Part shown: one piece after another, positions 26,901 to 38,120 of the stretch
How the letters are laid out: each line of letters opens with the position of its first letter
Numbering within the stretch: position 1 is the stretch's first letter
DNA from: Clavulina sp. PMI_390
Lineage: Eukaryota; Basidiomycota; Agaricomycetes; Cantharellales; Hydnaceae
Direction: 5' to 3'
Assembly (NCBI GenBank): GCA_015039315.1
Contig: WIDE01000017.1
Coordinates: 400,181-464,180 of the forward strand
DNA length: 64,000 nt
Program-made: the position numbers and the translations under genes
The notes under the pieces: generated by a model
What the model saw: the letters and a program-made list of their open reading frames with translations, nothing else
The model's database searches: none
Told to the model about the DNA's origin: nothing

Positions 26901-27829
26901 ATGTCTCGTGGAGGATTTAGGGGCAGAGGAAGGGGCGGTGGCCGTGGTGGCGGGAGAACGGGTTTTGGAGGCTTCGATTTCTCCCAACTAGGCACAACGT
27001 ACCAGGAGGTGATGAATGAATCGAGGGAACCTGACCGTCCATATCCAGTTAGTCCGCTCTTGCAAACATCTTATTTTTGGACGTCCTCAATTCATAACGG
27101 ATGCAAAGTCCAGCGTTTAGAAGTCATGCCTAGCCTTGCAGAAATTAGCGAACAGGACAAGAAGGCCTCTCTGTACCAGCACGCAATGATCGACAGACTT
27201 CGACAGTCTCAATACCATATGGTGGAAGAGTCTAAACGTCCTGGTATGTACCAAGTCTCAAGTCCATCAATGCATGTCTAACAGAAGCCAAGATTTTGTT
27301 CGCTATTCGGACAAATTCCGCCCTACACCGCATGAGCAGCTGCTAGAATCTGACCTCGACCAAGACTTTTTTCCCGACGAACTGTGGCAACGATATTTTC
27401 ATCCAAAAAAGCCTGCTCCTACCTTCACCAATTGTATGCTTCTCTTCACTGTCTTTGTTGCCTTAAATTGAACTTGTTGCCCACAGTGAAGAAGAAATCC
27501 AAGAGGCTAGATCTGGATGCTCTTGAAGAAGAGGAAAAACAGGCAGTGGGTCCTTCCACCCGTAATTCTCTTCTAATAAACCCTTAATTTTTCCTATATC
27601 ACAGGGAGAAGACGAGGATGAGGAAGAATTAGAGGAGCACGAAGAAGATGCTTATGAGGAAGACGAAGAGGATGACTACAATGACAACTTCTTTGAAACG
27701 GGTTCACAAGATGACCCGAACGACATGGTTGGTGGAGGTGATGATGGTGGGGGTGGTGATGGTAGGCCGAAAACTTATTGCATTACCCTGTGCTTGATTT
27801 GGCTGACGCCGTCGACCACAGATGACTAG
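26901..27829 (+). CDS. RNA polymerase III subunit RPC7/Rpc31-like
   Basis: Subunit of the RPC82-RPC34-RPC31 subcomplex that helps Pol III initiate on tRNA and 5S genes. ATG 26901 opens an RGG-like N-terminus (MSRGGFRGRGRGGGRGGG), then FDFSQLGTTYQEVMNES. After introns come MPSLAEISEQDKKASLYQ and DFVRYSDKFRP, then DLDQDFFPDELWQRYF, the conserved RPC7 core. KKKSKRLDLDALEEEE and a very acidic tail (EDEDEEELEEHEEDAYEE) follow, with YNDNFFETGSQDD, as in Rpc31. The last exon supplies only two bases of an Asp codon, one more Asp and the stop TAG at 27827-27829. Four or five introns. It is divergently placed from the ALY/REF gene with about 175 bases between the starts. Confidence 0.8.
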
Positions 27830-28045
27830 CTCTGATGAGTAAGGAACCACTCCATGTAATCGCACGCTTCTCGCCGGCTATGCGGTTATATATTAAAATA
27901 CTTGACCTGCTGCGAGACCGTGTTATATGCAGACAACTACTGAATAAATGCCACTAAGACATTTATACGACGCGTTGTTTCTGGTTGTTGACGTGTCAGT
28001 GATTTCCCGTTCTCCGAGTACCACAAAGCGCTCCAGCCAGACAAC

Positions 28046-28850
28046 ATGAGCAAGTCCTTCAAGCCCAAAGAAGAGCCAAAGAGCAGCTCGCTCGCTTCTC
28101 TGAACTTGTCCGTTCCCAATGACGCCGGTCTTGGAGAGTCGTCCTCGACGCGCTCCAACGCGCGTACGACCGATGTGATTGATGTTGACGCGTTAGATGC
28201 TCCAAATACTTCTTCTCATCGTGCGGCTACCGCCCAGAGCAGCTCTAAAGGTGCTAGCGAGACGCCTACAGAACACAAAATCCGCAAACGTAGTGCTGCT
28301 GAGAAGGTCGTTGAAGGCCCGTTCGAGAAGTTTGACGTGGAAGGAACGCTTGCTGCTTTTGAAGACGATACGAGGAGCGCACTCGAATTTGAACGAGGTG
28401 GGTCATCCCGTCTGGGTGATTACGAGATAGTTGATTAAGACTACGGGGACGTGTGGCACTTGCGATCGTGAACGCTGATGTATACTGTCTCTTTTCCTTC
28501 ACCCCCGCGCGATTGATACCCCAAAGAGGTTACCGAACGCATGCTTTCCCTCATGCTCTCGCTTCGTGTGTGGGCCGAATGTCGTCCAGCTCATGAAGAC
28601 AACGTCCAGTCTGCCAAGCTTTCTGCCAGTCTTGATGCCATCGAGGACCGAGAACTCAAGCAGGGTTCGTATTCATTGCCACAACCGTTTTCAGTGCTTC
28701 CAGAGCACGATAAAGTGTCATCATTGCCGACCCACACAGTCAGAACTGATGTCTTTTCGCGTAGAAACTACCCGCCTTTCTCTTGTCACTTTTTTGGCCT
28801 CCATTCGCGAAGCGTTGAAGATCTTGACCAACCCTGCTCCCTCCGCTTGA
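28046..28850 (+). CDS. Hypothetical protein, Ser/Asp-rich N-terminus and helical C-terminus
   Basis: Not recognised. ATG 28046 begins MSKSFKPKEEPKSSSLASLN. Exon 1 is hydrophilic, with DVIDVDALDAP (a SIM-like acidic/hydrophobic element) and KIRKRSAAEKVVEGPFEKFDVEGTLAAFEDD. A donor after LEFER (about 28397) and an acceptor at about 28520 join VTERMLSLMLSLRVWAEC. A third exon begins at about 28767 and gives ETTRLSLVTFLASIREAL, ending ILTNPAPSA with the stop at 28848-28850. The two C-terminal exons look like paired helices, as in small complex subunits, but I cannot name a family. The three-exon model keeps frame at every junction, which supports a real gene. It is convergent with the next F-box gene. 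Confidence 0.55.
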
Positions 28851-29083
28851 GAGAAGATGACGCGGAGAGCCCGCATTCTTGACCCAAGACCCGCCCACCT
28901 CCAGAGCTTGCTGTCACATCGAATCACCTCGTACAAAATCAGAAAAAGAAATTAGTGTGACATTAATTCCGAGCATTCAAGTATACATCTTGTTGTAATA
29001 GAGAAAATGCAAGCACTCTTTTGGTGCCTAACACCGGGTCGCGTTCGTCCTGCTTACTGGCAGCACAAGAATATTTCAATCCT

Positions 29084-30793
29084 CTATACATCCATGTCCG
29101 AAGCACCCCCGACCTTCCAGGCCCAGAAAGGGCCTCCTGGATCATGCATAGTACTATGGTCGGCCGGGGACCAGCAGCCGATCATCCCCATAGCACTTCC
29201 AATGCCTCCAACTTGCACACCAGAAGACAGCCACCTGTTCTGTGCATCCACCGTTGTGACCTCATCAAACTAAATATTAGTAATGGCTCGATGGGCAGAT
29301 TACCAGTGAGGGCTGGGGTGAATAGAGACTCACCATCCACCAACGAATATCACCTGACGCTGTGACGCTGACATGCCCTTTGACCGTGGTCTGGTGTGGA
29401 CCCCAGCCATGGCTCGTCCCACTAAAGTGGATGCGCGGACGATTGGGGTCGGGACCCGTCGAGGGGTCCTCGATGCGCGTGATTTGAAGCGCCGCCGTGA
29501 GGACTCTAAACTCCTCCGCGAAGTCATCGTCCACAAAGATACGATTGCTGCGCTTGAAGTTCGGAGGTGGATTCACTGCCCATCCATCCGGCCCAAGAAA
29601 CTGTGTTCCAATAGTAGTTAGTATCGGGATGAGCACATACAGGCGAGCCCAACGTACTCCATTGTATTCCGCGAGATGGGCATAGTTCATAAAGCTGAAC
29701 ACCCTCCTCCATACTCCTTGTACTCCTGCCCAATCCCCAGCGGGCCGATCATCCCATCCAGGGGCAGAGAAGGGTCGCGTGCAAAGGAAATCGACAGGGA
29801 GGGTTTCGGGTTCACTGCGGTGGTGAATATTATGTTCTTCCATCTGAAGTTCGTGAAAGCGTGTGTTAATCCTGACCTCTATGTGCCCAATATAAGGCCT
29901 TGAATAAGACTAACATTGATGAGAGACGAAATTATAATGTTGATAATATGCTCCCAGTTGGGACGATGAGGAACAAGGGCTTTAGGGGTCTCCGTGATAT
30001 CGAATGTATCATCTTCGGATACCCAGGGCCCCCAGAGAGTGCGTGTGCTGTAGTGAGACGTGTCGTATATGTAGGCTCTGGCTGCGATCCTCGTATGCTC
30101 TGCGGGAACCAAATCTTTGCAGGTATCGAGAGGGAGGGGAGAGGATTTTGGAGGAGGAGGGATCCCCATACGCTCCGAAAACACCCATCGGGCACGCTGG
30201 TGAGTAAGATAGGGAGACGAGAGCGGTCGACGCTTGGATCTCTGCAAACTGCTCAGAAGAGCATATGCTGACTGATTATTCCCATCTTGAGGATAAACAT
30301 CAGGAATATGCTCCTCGTTGTACACCGGAGCCGGGATGATCCATGGCCATAGGGATACGGCTACGGGTCCCACAAGATCTGTGAGCCAACCGAGGGTACG
30401 AGACGTGGTCTTGCCTTGAATGACTGAGCCCGAGCTCCTCAGGAGGATTCGCACACATTGCTCATATGCCTCTTCGGAGTCAAGCAGGAGCTTTGAGGGG
30501 ATTTCGAAGGGGGGTTTGGCTGCTTTAAGAGCACGAATAATGTACTCAGCGCGCACCCCGGCTTGCGCTTCGCTTTTCCAATCAAAGTCTTCGATGGGGG
30601 CATATGGGCTGGTTCTTGGGTCGTCCCATCTTTCAAGATAGAACGTGCGCCAAATATGCGTGCTTGATTCGATGAAACGCTGAAAATGCCAGGAGCATTC
30701 TGATATTGCAGCAACTCCCCGAGGCCCCGCTAAGACGCAAATGTGTTCGAAGATCTCGAGCGGCAGGGGGGCAAGAGTGTCACTCGAGGCCAT
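29084..30793 (-). CDS. F-box protein
   Basis: Fungal F-box protein, likely an SCF substrate adaptor. ATG 30791-30793 starts MASSDTLAPLPLEIFEHICV, a clear F-box with the LPLEI start, followed by SWHFQRFIESSTHIWRTFYL. The middle part has no named domain. Later exons give NGVRWARLYVLIPILTTIG and SNRIFVDDDFAEEFRVLTAAL, then ASGDIRWWM. After the last intron come FDEVTTVDAQNRWLSSGVQ, GGIGSAMGMIGCWSPADH and HDPGGPFWAWKVGGASDMDV, with stop TAG at 29084-29086. The Gly-rich, Trp-rich ending (GPFWxWK) is a hallmark of a fungal F-box subfamily, so the C-terminus is complete. It shares a 285-base divergent promoter with the Zn2Cys6 gene to its right. Confidence 0.82.
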
Positions 30794-31077
30794 AATTTAT
30801 GCCCCTTCTATTATTTCCAATAGAGGCGGGCACACGATGATTTTGGCTGCACAGACGCACAGACACACGCGTCGATCGCCGCCGAGCTGAGATGAGAATA
30901 GATGACGCCACAACAGACGACAACTCCACCTCGGCTCCGGAAGCCGGAGTGACGCGGAAGACGTTTCCGGCCATTCCACCGCCAAGCGCAGTCCTCTCTC
31001 CCAAAACGACGACAGCGAAAAAAGGGACCGATCTCTTGCCTCGCTCAGCGCCATAAACTGACTCTGTGGGGACGGCC
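30794..31077. promoter_or_regulatory. Divergent promoter (F-box gene / Zn2Cys6 factor 1)
   Basis: 284 bases between the starts of two divergent genes. No specific element can be supported. Confidence 0.45.
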
Positions 31078-34000
31078 ATGAAACGAACCGAGCCTGCTGA
31101 TGGGGGAGATGCCCCAGTTCGTGGAACGAAACGAGTCAAGGCCTCGAAAGCATGCCGCACTTGCCGTCAGGTCCGTCAAACCGATATCCCGTTCCTTGGT
31201 GTAACTGGTACTTAATCATGGACTTGTCCTTGTCTTTTTTTCCTGGCCTCTTCTCCTTCTCGGCTGATAGCAAAAGACTCGGTGTGATCCTATCGACGAA
31301 CAGTCAACCAGATGCAAGCGTTGCGTCCACTTCAATCTCGACTGCTCATTTGAGCGCTCCCCCCCATCCAAGCCTGCCCCCTTGCCCGCTACTAGCAAAT
31401 TCCCGTCCATCCCTTGGGCCTCTGACGATGCCTCGCGGTCAAGTTCGGACGCTGGCCCCTCTAATGGCGGTCAGCTTGCCGGCCAGCGCGGGCATAACGA
31501 GCAGACGAACGACTCCCCCAACCATATGGCTCATTGCCATCCAAACGGCATCCTAGAGCCTATGCGCTACCCTATCGCCCCACTCTCGCCACCACGTACT
31601 CTGGATCGTCATCTTGAACGACGTAACCCCTACGAACTCATCGCCGCAGTGCGTCCCCCTTCTAATCATACAAAAATGCAGCAAGGAGAGGTCCGCAGTT
31701 TTTCGTACTCGTTCCCTCGAACCCTGTGCTGACCCTCCTTTGTAGTCTTGGGGAGGTCCCCTCGCGTTCACTACGTTGCTGCTCGCTCGAAAACCGCAGG
31801 ATCAGCTTCATCCACCACGGGTGGACCTCATCCAAGAAGGCGTAGTATCTAGCGAAGAAGCGGACGCCTTGACCTTTATGTATGTTGGAACATCTAAATT
31901 ATGCTTCGTATGCTGTGCTCAATATGATTATACCCTGCAGCTGGGAGCATCGCTATGCACCGTGGATCCCGAACGAAGATAGTAGCAATCCCATCGAGCC
32001 CACGACATTCCTGCAAGTAGCTCAGTGGACCATCGCTGGCCGTCATGTAACCTCTGAGCCTGGCCTCATGAAACGCCTATCAACTGTCCTCGATCGCTGC
32101 TTTGTCCGGGCTGCAATGGGTCTTGATAACACGCATCAAGCCGTCCAAGCTCTGCTCATTCTCGCCATGTGGTCCGGTGCGGTCCCAGCCCATGAACCCG
32201 CGTCCGACGCGGACCCTTCTCTCCAAACCCAGGCTGTTGGCACTCCTATCGATGCTGAATTGGTCATAAGCCTTGCTATCAACTTGGCCAGCAAACTTCA
32301 TCTCGAGCTTGACGTCGAAGCCGTCATGAATCAGAAAGAGGCGGATTCAAAGGGAGAGACACCTCCGGCCCCCTCGAAAGAGCAGATGGATCGTTGCAGG
32401 CTGCTGTTCCGTGTTTCTGCATTTGTCGTATAGTAAGCTATTCCGTGTTCATCGCTTGCGGCGCCGATATTGACTTTTCATATTCTCCACCAGCACATCG
32501 GTTGCTAAGGGTCGTGTATGCTCCACCAGAGTTCCCTTGCATTATGCCGAAAAAGTGTTTGGATCTGGGAGCCTGCTTGCCGCTCAGTACGGCACCAGCG
32601 CAGACGCTCGCCTCGTTTTCCAGTGCAACATGCTCGACGTTGCGTTGAGGATGGCTGAGCTCACAGCATCGGCAGAGTCTGTTGAGGCACTTGGACCCAA
32701 CATGTGGAACACCAAGCTTCATGAAGATTTTAAGACTCTTGAGCACATTCAACAGTCGATCCAGACTTCGATCGGTGAGTCCATCGCTAGTTTGCCAAGC
32801 CTCGGATTTGCCTTCAACCACTAACATCGTTCCTTGCAGCATTGACTGAGCCGGACGAGGTTATGCCTTACACTGTTCTGCATCTTCAATCCCAGATGAT
32901 TAAACTGCTAATGATGGCCCGCGCATTCAAGTCAGTGTTCAAGGTCATCCCAAAGATGCGACCAGGGATGGCGACCGCCATCGCCAGTGCCGTGACTGGC
33001 AACCCAAGCGCCACTCATCCTCTCGAGCCATCAAGACCTTCGCTTGCAGCCCAACCGGAGCCTGACTCACAATACGTTCTGTTCTCAAGCAGGACGAATT
33101 CGCGGGACGTGCACCTGGGCTCACGCATCGAGAATTCGGCCCTTGAGTGGGCCCGGTCGACCAAGGAGGCAAATGAATCACTCATGGTTATCTGGCTGGG
33201 CCTCCGTCGGTCCTACCCCCCTCGATCCTACCACGGTGTCGTGAAAATCGATGAGGTCTTTCCTCCCATGGCGTACAGTCCAGACTACATGCTCGGGTCT
33301 GCCCTGTTTGGACCCTCTTTTGGCATCAAGATTCATTTGATGGCTATGACCCTATTCCGGGTTCAAACTTTGCGTGCTGAGTTAGCTCGCTCGCTCCTCG
33401 GAAGAGTGCTTCGCATGTTGCAAGAGGCCTCACCATCTTTCCATGCGGATAGCAGAATCACAAGCCCTAATGACTTGGTGTCCACCGCCAGTGCGTCTCC
33501 ATCAGATACCCGAAGCCCTCCATCTATCCGATCCGGCGCCTCTGGGGGGTTATTTACTGCGCCTCCTGGGACCGTTGAGCAAGATGCAGAGGTCATCCCC
33601 ACCCTTCCTTCCCCGACACTGGTTGGCCGCGCAGCCGAAGTCCTCGCAGCAATGATCGATTTATGGGATCGCCGAACTGCAGACTTCAAGGCTAACAAGT
33701 TGGTCGTCCCTAAATTCTCTGATCCTCCACATAACTGGCCTGCAGAAGACGGGCCTCCTGGGACCTCACCTTCCAACCCTGACCTCACTCCCGACTCATC
33801 CAAACAAGGCTCCGGTACCTCACCCTCTGAACCAGGAGAGAGCGAGAAACCTGACTGGTCATCCGAAAAAGGCTTACATACCCTCGCGTCCACTTTGGAG
33901 AATTTCAAAAATATGGGAGCTGTCCAAACCCCCAAGCCACCATCGGGTTCCGAGCCATCGATACCTCCTTCCTTGAATTCCTTGGCCCAAGGTAGACCGC

Positions 34001-34233
34001 TCACCCCAAATCGTATGCAGCAGTTCGCCGGGTTTCCCACCAAGACTGGGCTGACCCCAGCACCCGTTCCTGGCTACGAAGGCTTTGCACAAATGGGGAG
34101 TGAGAATCCACTCCCACCAATGGATTTGTCCTCACTCGATCTATTTGGATCGATGGGATTCGACCTTTATCAGTACTGGGACCCAACCGTACTCTACACG
34201 CTGCCTTTTGATAATAGTGGACCCCCCACTTAG
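31078..34233 (+). CDS. Zn2Cys6 fungal transcription factor, paralogue 1
   Basis: Gal4-type nuclear transcription regulator. ATG 31078 (MKRTEPADGGDAP). The zinc cluster is split by an intron after CRTCR and continues QKTRCDP, RCKRC and DCSFE, giving the six cysteines with usual spacing. A basic stretch precedes it (KRVKASKACR). After several introns comes a middle-homology region: YASYAVLNMIIPCSWEHRYA, PTTFLQVAQWTIAGRH, VISLAINLASKLHLELDVEA (about 32260-32330), AEKVFGSGSLLAAQYG, ARLVFQCNMLDVALRMAEL. The last long exon (about 32840-34233) has YSPDYMLGSALFGPSFGIKI and a Pro/Ser-rich tail likely to be an activation region. Stop at 34231-34233. It is followed head-to-tail by a paralogue. Targets unknown. 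Confidence 0.85.
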
Positions 34234-34536
34234 TCTCGGTGGTCTCATAGTTAGTTCCTTCTTGCTTTCTTGGATCACGGCTTCATAATCTTTGGACTTG
34301 TCTGTTTGAATGCTGCCTGTTGTATCTCCCGCCTTCCTATCGTAATATGTATCTAGTACTAGATCAGTTGACTATGACATACCCGTGGCTTAATATCCGG
34401 CTCGTTCAACATGGCCATCGGCTGGTGCGCACAAACAACAGACGCTCGGACCCGGGAGGAATCACCCGAACGCCGAGCCAGCCCCGCCCGACATTCTCCT
34501 TCTTGCTCTCTCCGCGAGTTTGGCACTCTAGAAATC

Positions 34537-37500
34537 ATGAGCGAACCTGGGAGGGCCCCTCCATCATTGTCTGGTAACTCCTCGCAGTCTGCTGGCGTGA
34601 AGCGGCCTATCGACGCCGAAGACTTGTCGTCAAAAGCGCCCAAGAGGCCCAAGTCGTCAAAAGCATGTCTGGCTTGTCGCACGGTACGTATATAGTTATC
34701 TAAATAGGCAGTTTTTCCATGATCTGAGCTACCTATTGCCAAATATTACACTATAGCAAAAGACTCGGTGTGAGCCAACTGCGGAACGGTCCCTTCGGTG
34801 CCATCGTTGTAACCGGCTGAACATCGAATGCTCTTTTGAGAAATCGCCTCCTCCAGTTATCCTTTATGCCCATGGGGAGAACTCTCAACGCGTTCCGGGG
34901 AGCTATGGTGGTTCTTCGAGTGCTTTGGATGCTGAATCGGGCTCCTCCGCCCAACCTCGGCCGCACGGAGATGGGACCGAGGTTCCGCTCGTGAAGTCGT
35001 CTACATCCACAGATCCCGAAGGGATGGAGATGCCGAGCTACTATATAACACACCCAGTTACTCCAACTTCCCCTCCTCGACTCCTCGGAACCCTCAAGCC
35101 CACCTCGCTCGAACTGGCTACTACAGCCATGACTGGCACGGCATCTAGATTGACGAGGAATGCAAACACAGAGGTATGCCCTGGACCTTCGAGTTCCTCT
35201 TGTGCAATGACCGAACGTCATTCCTTAGCAATGGGCAGCGCCTATTAGTTTTGTGAGTGAATTGCTGGACAGTTGTGTCCCACACCAGCAACAACCTCCA
35301 ACTAAGCCGGACGATCTGGTTGCCCGAGGGCTTATATCCACAGAGAACTCGAAATTATTGTCTCGGATGTGAGCCCGCTCCTGCCTTATTGTCTTTACGC
35401 TTTCTGATCACGTTAGTGCATGTTAGTTGGAACGAACGTTATGCCCAATGGCAGTTCCTTGAGCTGGCGATTGAGCAAAAGACCCGGACATATTCTGCTC
35501 CGGACTATGTACCCCAAACGTCTATATTCTTGCAAGCAGTACAATGGACCCTTGCCTCGCGCCATCTCCCACAGAATGGTCATGATACATCAAGCAGGGA
35601 GGCTCAGGGGAGAGAGAACGCTGTTTTACGGAGCAAACTTCTTCGCATTGTGGAAAGAAAAGCCACAGATGCAATTCTGGGCCTCGATCGTAGCCTCCCG
35701 GCTCTTCGTGCACTTCTCGTCATGTCATCATGGACCAGTGCCCTCAGCCAAATGAAGAAGAGCGAATTTGACGGCGATCTTGGAGTGATGGATGACGCTG
35801 TATCCAAAGGGTTCGACGGAGAGCTGCTTCTCTCTGTTGCCATGCATCTTGCTAGTCAAATGCATCTCGAGCAAGATGTTGAGATTGCAGTCAACCACCG
35901 AAAGAAATACCAGAAAGGTAAAGAGCCAGCTGGGGAGGAGCTTTCACCCGTAATCCTGGACAGAGCGCGTGTGGTATGTCGTCCTTAAAGCATAGGTTTT
36001 GATCATTGCAGATGGCTCAACACCTCCATAGATGTTTATGGTTTCCACGGCTAACACCTTGTACGTGTGACCTAACCCTGTGCTTGACGCTTGACTCAAA
36101 CAGTGGGCATGCTCCTAGGCTCAATCTGGGGAAAGGGCGCCTTTCATCGACTCGCGTTCCATATGAGGCTGCAGAACAGATATTTGGCTCTCCCCTTGTT
36201 CTATCATCAAGATCAGAGACCGGTGGTGATGCCCACCTCGTTTGCCTCTGCAACATGCTTGTTGCAGTTCTTAAAATTGCTGACCTTTGCACCAGCGGCG
36301 ACGCCATTCGTACCCTAGGCTCAACGTTATGGGCTCGCCGAATCAAAGAAGAGTTCTCTCATATGGATCGGTTGCAGCAAGAGCTCTCCACTACGTCAGG
36401 TAGAGGCCCTTATAAACCTCCTTGGTGCTCTTTGTATGCTCACACGCTTCTTTCAACAGCCTTAGCACCCCAAGCACAGATTGTCCCCCTTACGACGACC
36501 GTCATGATTGGCCACTTCCTCAAGCTCAATCTGATCTTCCGAGCATTCCGTACGATGTATCGCGCGTTCCCTGACTTCCGTACCGTGGCTCGTAAGCGGG
36601 AGGATATCCCGGAAAATGCTCCTGGAGACTTCCTTGATCCACGACCCGACCGTGCTACAGGTCCTTATGCCCCTGAACACGAAGCACCTCCGAATCCCCA
36701 CCTTCATCCTCCTGTTCCGCCTCGCCAATGGAGTGACATGACCCCCAAGGCGATGGAGGAAAAAGCAGGTCTGTGGGTGCACGAGTGGGGCCTACACACA
36801 GACAACATCACCTCATCTTTCATGGCCGCATCCCTTGTGCTTCACCGTCATCGACTCCAACCAGTTGTACCGGACGAGCAGATGATGGCGACCATTGCGT
36901 ACGCACCCGACTACCTGTCATGTGCAGTCCTCTTTGGTGCCACATACACAATCAAGATGTCTATCATGGCTATGTTCATGCATAGGGTTCATCCTGACAG
37001 GGCCGAGGTCAGGCGCTCTATCATCAAGCGGATAACCGCTATGTTTAGCGAGGCTGCTGGAGATGAAGAGACGTCAACCTCGCATACTTCCCAACCTGCT
37101 TCCCACCTAACGAACGAGCTTCCTAGACAATGTGCCACAACGCTTTCCGCCTTACTTCGTCTTTACGACGCACGACTAGAGGAGTATCAGACTAGGCAAG
37201 CCCAGGCGCGTAACTCAGATAAAGAAGATCCCGATGATAGGAGTCAGCAGTCAAGCCGCCCATCAGGCTCAAGCCCGTCAAAGGAGGGAGCCAGAGCCGC
37301 CAGTGACCTAGATGCTTCAGACTCTGCCGTAGAGTCGCAGAGCGCCTCCTTCCCAGTCTCAAATACGCGAGGTACTGCGATGGAGGTCAGTCACGACCGG
37401 GCCCGCTCAGCTGACTTGTCATCTCATTCTTATTCTCCCTCACAATCTCCATCTCAACACACGTCCTCCTACCAACAATCCATTAATCCCTCGCCCGTCC

Positions 37501-37709
37501 CCCCTCTCACCCCTCAACCCCAGCAGCCCCAGATTGTAGTGTCGGCGCCTCAGATCGCTGGGGCGCCAGGTGCTCAATTTACTTCAAGTCAGCTGTTCGG
37601 AGTTCCATGGACGTTTGACGAAGCGCCATTCTACGACCCTATGTACATGAACCTACAATTCCCCACAAATCTTGGCTTCGAGACAAATGGCTTCTCATGG
37701 TCGTCTTGA
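34537..37709 (+). CDS. Zn2Cys6 fungal transcription factor, paralogue 2
   Basis: Second Gal4-type factor, tandem copy of the previous gene. I chose ATG 34537 (MSEPGRAPPSLSG), which places the zinc cluster near the N-terminus as in paralogue 1; an in-frame ATG at 34411 would add 42 residues. The cluster is CLACRT, then across an intron at the same position QKTRCEP, RCHRC and ECSFE. The middle region matches paralogue 1: FLQAVQWTLASRHLPQNG, LLLSVAMHLASQMHLEQDVEIA, AEQIFGSPLVLSSRSETGGD, AHLVCLCNMLVAVLKIADL, YAPDYLSCAVLFGATYTIKMS. The C-terminus is Ser/Pro/Gln-rich (QSPSQHTSSYQQS) and ends FGFETNGFSWSS-like at 37709. About eight introns. Sequence identity between the pair is moderate, so the duplication is not recent. 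Confidence 0.83.
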
Positions 37710-38120
37710 GGCGGAGCCTCCCCCACTATTCTACCATCATCTGTGCGATTCCCCTGGTTGCCACTTGCTATCGCATCCTGATTCAATGTATGTATCTCCG
37801 ACCTAAAAATAAGCATCAGTATACCAGTATTCGGGAGTGGTGAGTGGCTGGATAATAAGATGGAAAAAAAATGGTATTGTGACACCGGTTAGAATAAACG
37901 TAACGAAGCAGGGGGTTACATGATTAGAGTTTCGACAGACAAGAAATTAGTCCATGGAAGAGGGGACTAGGTAAACGCTCGCAGTTAATCGAAGGTCCTA
38001 AATCCACCAGAACTAGACCGCGTAGGTTGCAGGTAAGGGGTACCGGAAGCACATCATCTGCAAATTCGCAGGACGATATGACCATACGACAAGGTCAGAT
38101 GGCTGTCTATGCCGGTGTCT
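37710..38120. other. Intergenic region between convergent genes
   Basis: About 410 bases between the stops of a plus-strand and a minus-strand gene. It should hold both terminators and 3' UTRs. An A-rich run (GATGGAAAAAAAATGG) lies near 37,860. Nothing else was seen. Confidence 0.45.
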
